Shown: in pieces, positions 16,320 through 24,024 of the stretch | How the letters are laid out: every line of letters starts with the position of its first letter | Numbering within the stretch: position 1 is the stretch's first letter | The notes under the pieces: model-generated | The model's input: the letters and a program-made list of their open reading frames with translations, nothing else | What the model was told of the DNA's origin: nothing | The model's database searches: none | Source of the DNA: Spirochaetales bacterium | GTDB taxonomy: Bacteria > Spirochaetota > Spirochaetia > Sphaerochaetales > Sphaerochaetaceae | NCBI GenBank assembly: GCA_017614375.1 | Contig: JAGABZ010000012.1 | Location: forward strand, 1 to 39,658 | Length of the DNA stretch: 39,658 nt | Direction of reading: 5' to 3' | Made by a program: the position numbers and the translations under genes

Positions 16320-16820
16320 ATGAAAAAACTTTCGGTCCTTGCGGTTCTGGCTGCATCGGTTCTGCTGTTCGTATCCTGCGGACTGTTCGTCGCTCCGGTC
16401 GCCTATACCAGATTTGACAGCCAGACTTCCCAGTATGTCTATTATTCATCCGATGTATACGGCATCACCGAAGGCCAGATTGAGGTCTACAAGGATGCCG
16501 AGGAGTTCAACGCCCAGTTCGGTATTCCCGATCTGGAGTTCCATTTCGGAAAGTGCATGGGCGCCGATGACGTCGACGGAACCAGATACATTCTGGTCAG
16601 CCTGCGCCGGGGCTTCGAATCGGATTTCACCGTGTACGTCCTCAATGAGGTTTACAGCTCAGGCAAGCATTTCTACCTCAACGGAACGGCGCTGGTTCCG
16701 GACAGGATCGACCCCTACGATACCATAACCGCTTACACGTTCAGTAAAGTCCCGTTCAAGAGGACGAACCCGGACGGTATGCTCCATACCGACATAGTAA
16801 ACGTCCTGGAGTACAAGTGA
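16320..16820 (+). CDS. Small lipoprotein of unknown function
   Basis: A 166-residue predicted lipoprotein (lipobox FVSC, Cys20) that I do not recognise. After the acylation site it is acidic and aromatic-rich with alternating strands (YTRFDSQTSQYVYYSSDVYG, FTVYVLNEVYSSGKHFYLNG), consistent with a small beta-rich periplasmic domain; no catalytic motif. CAGGAG sits six bases before the ATG. It follows the sigma and anti-sigma genes by 19 bases and precedes a strong terminator, so it is the last gene of that operon. It could be the sensor partner or a target of the sigma factor; this is inference from position only. Confidence 0.8.
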   Translation: MKKLSVLAVLAASVLLFVSCGLFVAPVAYTRFDSQTSQYVYYSSDVYGITEGQIEVYKDAEEFNAQFGIPDLEFHFGKCMGADDVDGTRYILVSLRRGFESDFTVYVLNEVYSSGKHFYLNGTALVPDRIDPYDTITAYTFSKVPFKRTNPDGMLHTDIVNVLEYK

Positions 16821-16825
16821 CTCAG

Positions 16826-16848
16826 AGCCGGGTTCGCCCGGCTTTTTT
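16826..16848. terminator. Terminator between the sigma operon and the LysR gene
   Basis: AGCCGGG and CCCGGCT form a perfect seven-base stem with a TTCG tetraloop, followed by TTTTTT. It ends the plus-strand sigma operon. It overlaps the stop codon of the convergent LysR gene; the minus strand has no U-tract after the stem, so it acts mainly on the plus strand. Confidence 0.9.
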
Positions 16849-17785
16849 ATTGCCTGAAGGATTCAAGATTTGAGAATGTGTCCCTGACCAGCCTAAGGTA
16901 CGCCGTCGTCGTGTGCGACAGGTAACTCCCGGTTTTGTACGCGGCGACGATCGAGTGTGTCGGCGCGGCATCCAGGAGCCTGAAAAAGACCGGACGGGGG
17001 GACTGGACGACGTAACGTGCCGCCATCTCCCCTATAAAGGTAAATCCCAGGCCGTTGGCCACCAGCTGCTGGGCAGTCGGCAGGTTGTTGACCTCAAGGG
17101 CGATGTTCTTTCCCAGTCCCTTTTCCCTGAAAAGCTTTTCCGTCGTCTCGCGCAGTTTATGACCCCCGCGGAGAATGATGAATGGTTCGTCCCTCAGCTT
17201 TGAGACGGGAATTCCCGGCAAGTCGGAAAAATCCTGGTTTCCCGGGTCTGTGCCTGCGCAAAGCGGATGGTCCGGAGGAGATGCAACCAATATCCGTTCA
17301 TCACAGATGGGGACGACGGTCAGAAGTGAGGTCGATTCGGGGCGGTTCATGATCGAGAGGTCTACCAACCCCTTTTCCGTGATTTCCAGGAGCCTTTCGG
17401 TGTTCTCCTCCACGACGGATAACTCGATGTTGGGATAACGCTTTCTGAATGCGGGAATCGTCTTTGACAGGATTATCTGCCCCCTGAAGTTCGGTACCCC
17501 GATTATCAGGCGTCCGCGTTCCAGATTCGAAATGTCTTCAAGCTTGGAAAGAAGATTCCTGTTCGTCTCCAGAATGCTTCGCGCGGCCTGTACGAACTGC
17601 TCTCCGGCGTAGGTCAATGAGATTGCGGACGTGGTCCTCCGGAAAAGAAGGACCCCCAGTTGTTTCTCGAGCCCCTTGATGCTCTGGCTCAGGGCGGGCT
17701 GGGTTATGTGAAGCCGCAGGCAGGCGTTCGTGAAGCTCAGTTCTTCCGCCAGCACCACAACATAGTTCATCTGCTCAAGTGTCAC
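16847..17785 (-). CDS. LysR family transcriptional regulator
   Basis: A 312-residue LysR-type regulator. The winged helix-turn-helix is at residues 1-65 (MTLEQMNYVVVLAEELSFTNAC...ITQPALSQSIKGLEKQLGVLLFRR), followed by the linker helix and a periplasmic-binding-protein-like effector domain (RGRLIIGVPNFRGQ..., then ILRGGHKLRETTEKLF). It starts with GTG at 17785 behind a strong AGGAGG. It is divergent from the aconitase-transporter operon with 131 bases between, the classic arrangement for a LysR activator of the neighbouring operon whose co-inducer is the operon's substrate or an intermediate, here probably a tricarboxylate or unsaturated acid. The intergenic palindrome at 17821-17839 is its probable binding site. 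Confidence 0.92.
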   Translation of the reverse strand: MTLEQMNYVVVLAEELSFTNACLRLHITQPALSQSIKGLEKQLGVLLFRRTTSAISLTYAGEQFVQAARSILETNRNLLSKLEDISNLERGRLIIGVPNFRGQIILSKTIPAFRKRYPNIELSVVEENTERLLEITEKGLVDLSIMNRPESTSLLTVVPICDERILVASPPDHPLCAGTDPGNQDFSDLPGIPVSKLRDEPFIILRGGHKLRETTEKLFREKGLGKNIALEVNNLPTAQQLVANGLGFTFIGEMAARYVVQSPRPVFFRLLDAAPTHSIVAAYKTGSYLSHTTTAYLRLVRDTFSNLESFRQ

Positions 17786-17820
17786 GTTCGTCCTCCTGAT
17801 AATGATTGTAAAGGACTAGC

Positions 17821-17839
17821 TTATAAGAATCAATTATAA
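17821..17839. promoter_or_regulatory. Palindromic site, probable LysR operator
   Basis: TTATAA, seven bases, TTATAA: a dyad containing the T-N11-A spacing favoured by LysR-type regulators (ATAA-N7-TTAT). It lies between the LysR start and the -35 of the divergent operon, the usual place of the recognition site. Confidence 0.5.
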
Positions 17840-17859
17840 AACCTATCCTAAAATCGAAT

Positions 17860-17888
17860 TTGACTCCTATAAATCGGGCCTGTAGAAT
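17860..17888 (+). promoter_or_regulatory. Sigma70 promoter of the aconitase-PrpF-Tct-AtuA operon
   Basis: TTGACT (17860-17865) and TAGAAT (17883-17888) are separated by exactly 17 bases. The -35 lies 20 bases downstream of the palindrome, so a LysR protein bound there could contact RNA polymerase. Confidence 0.6.
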
Positions 17889-17916
17889 CGATTTGTAAAC
17901 GTTACAGAGGACACTG

Positions 17917-19833
17917 ATGAACATCATTCAGAAGCTTATTTCAACACACCTTGTCGAAGGACAGATGATTCCCGGAAGCGAAATCGCCGTCAGAATCGAC
18001 CAGACCCTGACCCAGGACGCCACGGGAACGATGGCTTATCTTGAGTTCGAGGCCATGAACATTCCCAAGGTAAAGACCGAACTCTCCGTGAGTTATGTTG
18101 ACCACAACACAATCCAGATAGGTTTTGAGAATGCTGACGACCACCGGTTTCTAAAGACCGTGGCTGCCAAGCACGGCATCGTATATTCCCGCCCCGGAAA
18201 CGGAATCTGCCATCAGGTACATCTGGAGCGTTTCGGTGTCCCCGGCAAGTCCCTGCTCGGTTCGGACAGCCACACCCCGACCTGCGGCGGTCTGGGAATG
18301 CTCGCAATCGGAGCCGGCGGTCTGGATATTGCCATGGCCATGGCAGGCCGGCCGTTCAGACTGAACATGCCCAAGGTGGTAAAGGTGAATCTCACCGGCA
18401 GCCTACGGGGCTGGGTGTGTGCCAAGGACATCATCCTCGAACTGCTCAGACGCCTCAGCGTCAAGGGCGGTGTGGGCAAGGCCTTTGAGTTCTCCGGCCC
18501 GGGTGTTGCCACCCTGTCCGTGCCTCAGAGAGCCACAATCACCAACATGGGCGCCGAGCTCGGTGCTACTACCTCGGTGTTTCCCAGCGACGAACAGACC
18601 CGGCTCTTTCTCAGGGCCCAGGGAAGGGAGGCGGATTACCGCCCGCTGAGCGCCGATGCCGACGCGCAGTATGACGAAGTAATCGACATCGACCTTAGCG
18701 CCCTCAATCCCGAGGTTGCCAAACCGCACCAGCCCGACCAGGTTGTTGAGGTGGAGCAGCTCAAAGGTATGAAAATCGACCAGGTATTCATAGGTTCCTG
18801 CACCAATTCCTCCTATGTGGACATGGTAAGGGTCGCGAAGATCCTCAAAGGCCATCTGGTCCATCCGGACGTCAGCCTCTCGATCGCGCCCGGTTCAAGG
18901 CAGGTTTTCGAGATGCTCGCCGCCGAGGGGTATCTGGCCGACATGATCAGCGCCGGAGCCAGAATCCTCGAGTGCGCCTGCGGACCCTGCGCCGGAAGCG
19001 GACAGGCTCCCTCGACCGGAGCCAAGTCCCTCAGGACTTCCAACCGGAACTTCCTCGGCAGGTGCGGAACGCTTGATTCCGAAGTATATCTTGCCGGCGC
19101 GGAAACCTGCGCCGCTTCCGCCATCGCCGGTTATCTGACCGACGCCGAACAGTACGCCTGCGTGCTGGACATCGAGATGCCGTCTGCCTTCCGTGTGGAC
19201 GACAGGATGATCATCACCCCGCCGGCTGATTCCTCCGATGTGACGGTTCTCAAGGGGCCGAACATCAAGTCCCTGCCCGAATTCAACGAGCTGGAGGACA
19301 GTTTCTCCGCCCCGGTTGTTATCAAGACCGGCGACAACATCAGCACCGACCACATCATCCCCGCCGGGGCAAAGGTCATCCCGCTGAGGTCGAATGTTCC
19401 CGAAATCTCAAAGTACCTGTTCTCCCGCGTCGACCCGACCTTCTATGACAGGCTCAAGGCTGCCGGAAGCGGAATCATCGTAGGCGGAGAGAACTACGGA
19501 CAGGGATCGAGCCGTGAACATGCCGCGCTGGCCCCGAAGTACATGGGTATAAAGGCGGTCCTCGTTCTTTCCTTCGCCAGAATCCACATGCAGAATCTGG
19601 TGAACTTCGGTGTCCTGCCGCTGCTGTTCGACTCGAAGGAGGACTATGAAAAGGTCAGACAGGACGATGTCCTGAGCCTGTCTGGTGTCAGAAGCGGAGT
19701 GAAGAACGGCTCCCTGACGGTAAATGACGAGACACAGGGCTTCAGTTTCACGGTGCATATGGCACTTTCCGAAAGACAGAAGCAGACAATACTTACCGGC
19801 GGACTGCTCAACGCCATGGAGGACAGGAAATGA
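17917..19833 (+). CDS. Aconitase-family hydratase
   Basis: A 638-residue iron-sulfur hydro-lyase of the aconitase superfamily, swivel domain at the C-terminus. The three cluster cysteines are present: Cys295 in IGSCTNSS, Cys355 and Cys358 in CACGPCAGSG. The substrate-binding GSDSHTPTCGG is near residues 110-120, and the active-site serine stretch QGSSREHAAL is at about 529-538. The length is that of the short bacterial aconitase type (about 640) rather than the 890-residue AcnA or AcnB. Citrate/isocitrate is the default substrate; 2-methylcitrate-type, homoaconitate-type or other 3-carboxylates are possible because it is coupled to a PrpF-type isomerase and a Tct transporter rather than to TCA-cycle genes. 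AGAGGA precedes the ATG by five bases; the next gene overlaps by ATGA. Confidence 0.9.
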   Translation: MNIIQKLISTHLVEGQMIPGSEIAVRIDQTLTQDATGTMAYLEFEAMNIPKVKTELSVSYVDHNTIQIGFENADDHRFLKTVAAKHGIVYSRPGNGICHQVHLERFGVPGKSLLGSDSHTPTCGGLGMLAIGAGGLDIAMAMAGRPFRLNMPKVVKVNLTGSLRGWVCAKDIILELLRRLSVKGGVGKAFEFSGPGVATLSVPQRATITNMGAELGATTSVFPSDEQTRLFLRAQGREADYRPLSADADAQYDEVIDIDLSALNPEVAKPHQPDQVVEVEQLKGMKIDQVFIGSCTNSSYVDMVRVAKILKGHLVHPDVSLSIAPGSRQVFEMLAAEGYLADMISAGARILECACGPCAGSGQAPSTGAKSLRTSNRNFLGRCGTLDSEVYLAGAETCAASAIAGYLTDAEQYACVLDIEMPSAFRVDDRMIITPPADSSDVTVLKGPNIKSLPEFNELEDSFSAPVVIKTGDNISTDHIIPAGAKVIPLRSNVPEISKYLFSRVDPTFYDRLKAAGSGIIVGGENYGQGSSREHAALAPKYMGIKAVLVLSFARIHMQNLVNFGVLPLLFDSKEDYEKVRQDDVLSLSGVRSGVKNGSLTVNDETQGFSFTVHMALSERQKQTILTGGLLNAMEDRK

Positions 19834-20984
19834 TTGAGATTCCCTGCACGATAATGAGAGGCGGAACCAGCAAGGGGCTGTTCTTTCTCGATTCCGATCT
19901 GCCCCGGGACAGGGAGGAGCGATACAGACTGATATCGAGGGCCTTCGGCAGCCCCGACCCTTCCGGACTTCAGATCAACGGTCTGGGCGGGACGTTGGCC
20001 AACATGAACAAACTGGCCATCATCAGCAAGCGCGAAGGTGAAAAGAACGCCGTCAACTACGATTTCGGCCAGATTGATATCTACAGCTGGATAATCGACA
20101 CAAAGGCCAACTGCGGAAACATTTCCTCCGCCGTCGGCCCGTTTGCCATCGACCACGGACTGGTTGATGAAATCACCGAGCCGATTACCCAGGTGATGAT
20201 TTACAACACGAACACCAAGAAGTTCATCCGCGCAAATGTCCCGGTAAAGGACGGAAAGACCCTCTACGAGGGAGACTTCAGAATCGCCGGGATCAACAGA
20301 CCTGGCGCCCGGATCCAGCTCGACTTCCTTGAGCCGGGCGGAGCCACCACCGGAAAGCTTCTGCCGACGGGTAACGTAATCGACAGGGTCAGGACGGTCC
20401 ATTACGGAGAGTTCGACATCTCCTGTGTCGATGCGACGAATCCGTTCGTTTTCGCCCGTGCCGGGGACCTCGGTCTGAAGGGCAACGAGTCGCCGAAGGA
20501 AATCGAGGCCATCCCCGGAATGCTGGACAAGATGCTCGAAATCCGCGAGGCCGCCGCCGTCCTGCTCGGGTTCGCCTCCACCCTGGAAGAGGCCCACAAC
20601 AAGGTCAAGGCAGTGCCCAAGTTCTGTATGGTCGCCCCTGCCCAGGATTATGTGAGCGTAGCGGACGAAAAAGTGGCCCGTGACGATGTCGATCTGCTCG
20701 TCCGGATGCTGTCGATGGGCAAGGCCTTGCCCTCCCTCGCCATCACCGGGGCAATCTGCATCGGCGTCGCGGCTAAGATCAAGGGATGTCTGGTCAACGA
20801 GGCTGCCGACCCCAGGAAGGCGGATTGTGAGCAGGTTCGTATCGGCCAGCCGGGAGGAATGCTCCCGGTGAGTGTCAAAGTGGAGCAGCTTCAGGACGGC
20901 TCGTTCCACGCGATTCAGGGATCGGTATTCCGGACAGCCAGAAGAATGATGTCCGGAACAGCGTATATACCGGAAAACGATTGA
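19830..20984 (+). CDS. PrpF-family isomerase/tautomerase
   Basis: A 384-residue protein of the PrpF family (diaminopimelate-epimerase-like fold), whose known members are 2-methylaconitate cis-trans isomerase and 4-oxalomesaconate tautomerase. The N-terminal CTIMRGGTSKGLFF, the GLGGTLANMNKLAI segment with Lys61 at the position of the active-site lysine, and NCGN with Cys95 match the family. It would move a double bond or interconvert cis and trans isomers of an aconitate-like acid. Shewanella PrpF has been shown to bind trans-aconitate, and the neighbouring hydratase needs a cis-aconitate-type substrate, so trans- to cis-aconitate isomerisation is a sensible hypothesis. It overlaps the hydratase stop by ATGA. 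Cytoplasmic. Confidence 0.88.
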   Translation: MIEIPCTIMRGGTSKGLFFLDSDLPRDREERYRLISRAFGSPDPSGLQINGLGGTLANMNKLAIISKREGEKNAVNYDFGQIDIYSWIIDTKANCGNISSAVGPFAIDHGLVDEITEPITQVMIYNTNTKKFIRANVPVKDGKTLYEGDFRIAGINRPGARIQLDFLEPGGATTGKLLPTGNVIDRVRTVHYGEFDISCVDATNPFVFARAGDLGLKGNESPKEIEAIPGMLDKMLEIREAAAVLLGFASTLEEAHNKVKAVPKFCMVAPAQDYVSVADEKVARDDVDLLVRMLSMGKALPSLAITGAICIGVAAKIKGCLVNEAADPRKADCEQVRIGQPGGMLPVSVKVEQLQDGSFHAIQGSVFRTARRMMSGTAYIPEND

Positions 20985-21010
20985 CGTCAGTCAATAAAAG
21001 GAGATTCAGA

Positions 21011-21994
21011 ATGAAAAAACTGGAAAAAGCACTTTTGATCGTGCTGGTTGTGTGTCTGGCGGTTTGTCTCGTCAGCTGCAAGAAGAAGACGGAGACCTAT
21101 CCGAACAGAGCAATCGAACTGGTCATTCCGTTCAGCGAAGGCGGAGCCAGCGACATCACCGCACGTCAGTTCGCTGTTGCTCTTGAGAAGGAACTCGGAG
21201 TTTCGATTACCTGTGTCAACAAGTCGAGCGGCGGCACCGTCGAGGGTCTTGAGTATGCATATGCCCAGGGCAACGACGGATACACCCTTTTCTGGCTGAC
21301 CAACTCGGTACCGATGAAGCAGGCCCAGAACGCCACGAAGGTCAAGTTCACCGAGTCCTTCGAGCCCCTGTTCCAGGTCTGTGCCGACCTGACCATCATC
21401 ATGGTCAAGTCCGACTCCCAGTTTAAGACCATGCAGGAACTGGTTGCCTACGCAAAGCAGCATCCGGGCGAACTGCTGATTGCCGGAACCTCTCCGGGAG
21501 GATTTGACGACTACCAGGTTACCAACGTCTGCGAAGAACTCGGAATCGAGCTGACCTATGTCCCGTATTCCGGCGGTTCCGCCGTCAAGGCCGCTGTTCT
21601 CGGAAACGAAGTCGACATCTATCAGGACAAGATCGCTTCCTGTCTGTCGCTGATCCAGTCCGGCGATGTCCGCCCGCTGGCCGTTATCGCAAAGGAACCG
21701 GTTGATTCCGTTCCCGAACTCAAGGGAGTCCCGACCCTCAGACAGCTCGGTGCCGACTTTGACGTAGGTCCGTGGAGAGGTCTGTCGGTTCGCAACGACG
21801 TCGACGCCTCCATCCTCGCCAGACTCAAGGAAGCCTGCCAGAAGGCCTATGACAGCGCCGAGTTCCAGGAATATCTGCAGAAGAACTATCTGAACATCAA
21901 CAAGATCATTCCGCAGAAAGACCTGAAGGAAAGCATCATCGCCGAGACCGCGTCCTATGTGCCGTTCTACGAGTCCAGAGGACTGATCAAGTAA
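21011..21994 (+). CDS. tctC: Tripartite tricarboxylate transporter substrate-binding protein (TctC/Bug family)
   Basis: A 327-residue periplasmic binding protein made as a lipoprotein (lipobox LVSC, Cys23). The Bug/TctC hallmarks are YPNRAIELVIPFSEGGASDITAR at the mature N-terminus, NKSSGGTVEGLEYAYAQGNDGYTL, and YVPYSGGSAVKAAVLGNEVDIYQD. Known TctC-type proteins bind citrate or related carboxylates and dicarboxylates; the ligand here is probably the substrate of the adjacent isomerase and hydratase. The real start is ATG 21011, with AGGAG at 20999-21003; an upstream frame from 20981 is rejected. TctB and TctA follow at once, making a complete transporter. Confidence 0.92.
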   Translation: MKKLEKALLIVLVVCLAVCLVSCKKKTETYPNRAIELVIPFSEGGASDITARQFAVALEKELGVSITCVNKSSGGTVEGLEYAYAQGNDGYTLFWLTNSVPMKQAQNATKVKFTESFEPLFQVCADLTIIMVKSDSQFKTMQELVAYAKQHPGELLIAGTSPGGFDDYQVTNVCEELGIELTYVPYSGGSAVKAAVLGNEVDIYQDKIASCLSLIQSGDVRPLAVIAKEPVDSVPELKGVPTLRQLGADFDVGPWRGLSVRNDVDASILARLKEACQKAYDSAEFQEYLQKNYLNINKIIPQKDLKESIIAETASYVPFYESRGLIK

Positions 21995-22004
21995 ATTAGC
22001 TGCC

Positions 22005-22514
22005 ATGGCTGTTTTTGAACTGATATTTGACTTTTGTCTTGAAGTTCTTTTGATCCTCTTGTACGGGATGTCCTACGGTTTCAACGTAGGACAGCCCACA
22101 AGGGGTGACATCCTCGGGGCCACCGGGTTCCCGAGGATCGTCATAGTAATCGCTTTCGTCCTGATTGCGTATCAGATTGTCGTTCTGCTGCTCAAGATGA
22201 GACGGGAGAAGAAGAACGCCCAGGAGAACACCGCCGCGGATGAATCCCACAAAGGCGGATATCTCAGGTTGCTGGCCTGCATCGCGCTGCTGATTGCCTA
22301 TGTGTTCCTGATGAACTACATCGGCTACGCTTTCGCGACGATGCTCTTCGTTTTCGCGTTCGGAAAAACCATCGGGTACAGGAACAATCTCAAGCTGCTG
22401 ATCTTTACGGCAGCCATCACGATAATCCTCGTCCTGGTGTTCGGAACAGTTTTCTCGATAACCCTTCCGAGAGGAAAGTGGTTCTTCAGGGAACTGAGTT
22501 TCTATTGGTATTGA
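22005..22514 (+). CDS. tctB: Tripartite tricarboxylate transporter small membrane subunit (TctB)
   Basis: A 169-residue integral membrane protein with about four hydrophobic helices (residues about 5-25, 45-65, 90-112, 120-150) and a polar cytoplasmic loop in the middle (KMRREKKNAQEN). The pattern and genetic position, between the binding protein and the large TctA subunit, identify TctB. It has no catalytic role but is needed for transporter assembly. ATG 22005 lacks a good ribosome binding site, so translation is probably coupled to tctC, which ends ten bases before. Confidence 0.85.
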   Translation: MAVFELIFDFCLEVLLILLYGMSYGFNVGQPTRGDILGATGFPRIVIVIAFVLIAYQIVVLLLKMRREKKNAQENTAADESHKGGYLRLLACIALLIAYVFLMNYIGYAFATMLFVFAFGKTIGYRNNLKLLIFTAAITIILVLVFGTVFSITLPRGKWFFRELSFYWY

Positions 22515-22524
22515 GGAGGATAAC

Positions 22525-24024
22525 GTGGACTTTTTCCTTTCTTTGTTATCCCAGGTTTTCACGCCGCTGAATCTGCTGCTTGTCGTGGCCGGTTCCGCAT
22601 GGGGACTGGTTGCCGGTTCGCTTCCGGGAGTCAGTTCGTCGATGGCGGTTATCCTGCTTCTTCCCTTTACCTACAGGCTGGGAATCATGCCCTCAATCGT
22701 CATGATGATTGCGGTCTACGTCGGCGGCAGTGCCGGCGGAAGCGTTTCGGCAATCCTGATGAAGACCCCGGGCACCCCCGAAGCTGTTGCGACTACATTC
22801 GACGGTTATCCGCTTGCCATGCAGGGAAAGAGCGGCGAAGCTCTGGGGCTGGCAATCACCGCCTCGTCGTTCGGCTCGATCTTTTCCGGAATCTGCATGA
22901 TGATATTCGCTCCGGTGCTCTCGGCGGCTGCCCTGAAGTTCCAGAGCGGAGAGTATTTTGCCCTGGCTCTGCTGGGCCTGAGTTGCGTAAGCTCAATCGG
23001 TTCCAAGCATCAGGGAAAGGCGATAATCTCGGCCCTGCTCGGGCTGCTGGTCGCCTGTGTCGGAATCGACCCGATTACCGGTGTCGAGAGATGGACCTTC
23101 AACCAGAGTGCTCTGGTCAGCGGCGTCGAGTACATCCCGGTCATCATCGGTTCGTTCGCCCTGGCGGAACTGTTCACCAGAATCCGCAGGTTCAACCCCG
23201 AGGCCACCTCCGCCGAGGCGACCAAAGTCTCGCTCAAGCTGCTTAAGTTCAAGGAGCTGTTCAAGATGTGGTTCACCTTCGTCAGAAGTGCCGTCATCGG
23301 AACGGTCATCGGAATCATGCCCGCTGCGGGTGGAACTATCGCCTCGCTCGTCGGCTACGGTGCCGCGGTCAAGTCGGACAAGAACCCCGAACGCTTCGGA
23401 ACCGGAGCTTACGAGGGAATCATTGCCCCGGAGGCCTCAAACAACGCCGCCGTAGGCGGAAGCATGGTCCCGACGCTGACTCTGGGCATCCCCGGAAGCG
23501 CCACTTCGGCCGTCATCATGACCGTCCTGACGATTCAGGGCCTGACACCCGGACCGCTTCTCATCAGGAACCAGCCTGAACTCCTGTACGGAATCTTCAT
23601 TTCGATAGTCCTGGCATCTCTGCTGCTGTTCATCGTGGGAAGATTCATCACCAAACAGTTCGCCCGTGTTCTGAAACTGCCGTATCCTCTGCTGGCAACC
23701 ACTATTTCCCTGCTGGGAGTGGTCGGTGCCTTTGCGCTGCGCGGAAGCATCTTCGATTTGAAGGTTATGCTGGTCTTCGGAGTCGTGGGCTATCTGTTCA
23801 ACCTGTTCGGCTATTCGTCGCCGGCATTCGTCCTGGCCCTGATTCTGGGCAAGCTGGCGGAAACCGGTCTGAGACAGCAGACTGTCATCGGTCACGGAAG
23901 CTTCGCCGGCCTGTTCACCCGCCCGGTTTCCTGCGTGATCATCATCGTGGCGGTTCTGGTCTTCGTGTCTCCGTTCATCAAGCCGATGCTTCAGAAACTG
24001 AAAAAGAGAGGTGAAAATGCTTAA
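22525..24024 (+). CDS. tctA: Tripartite tricarboxylate transporter permease (TctA)
   Basis: A 499-residue polytopic inner-membrane protein of the TctA family, with roughly eleven or twelve hydrophobic helices. The conserved motifs GSLPGVSSSMAVILLLPFTY, GGSAGGSVSAILMKTPGTPEAVATTFDGYP and, in the second half, APEASNNAAVGGSMVPTLTLGIPGS are present. It forms the ion-coupled channel that takes substrate from the TctC protein. It starts with GTG 22525 behind a strong GAGGAGGA. Length is normal and no truncation is seen. Its last bases overlap the start of the AtuA-family gene. Confidence 0.94.
   Translation: MDFFLSLLSQVFTPLNLLLVVAGSAWGLVAGSLPGVSSSMAVILLLPFTYRLGIMPSIVMMIAVYVGGSAGGSVSAILMKTPGTPEAVATTFDGYPLAMQGKSGEALGLAITASSFGSIFSGICMMIFAPVLSAAALKFQSGEYFALALLGLSCVSSIGSKHQGKAIISALLGLLVACVGIDPITGVERWTFNQSALVSGVEYIPVIIGSFALAELFTRIRRFNPEATSAEATKVSLKLLKFKELFKMWFTFVRSAVIGTVIGIMPAAGGTIASLVGYGAAVKSDKNPERFGTGAYEGIIAPEASNNAAVGGSMVPTLTLGIPGSATSAVIMTVLTIQGLTPGPLLIRNQPELLYGIFISIVLASLLLFIVGRFITKQFARVLKLPYPLLATTISLLGVVGAFALRGSIFDLKVMLVFGVVGYLFNLFGYSSPAFVLALILGKLAETGLRQQTVIGHGSFAGLFTRPVSCVIIIVAVLVFVSPFIKPMLQKLKKRGENA

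Noticed and set aside
19644-20909. A 421-codon minus-strand open frame over the aconitase end and the PrpF gene
   Set aside because: Antisense shadow of two recognised genes; no motif or ribosome binding site.
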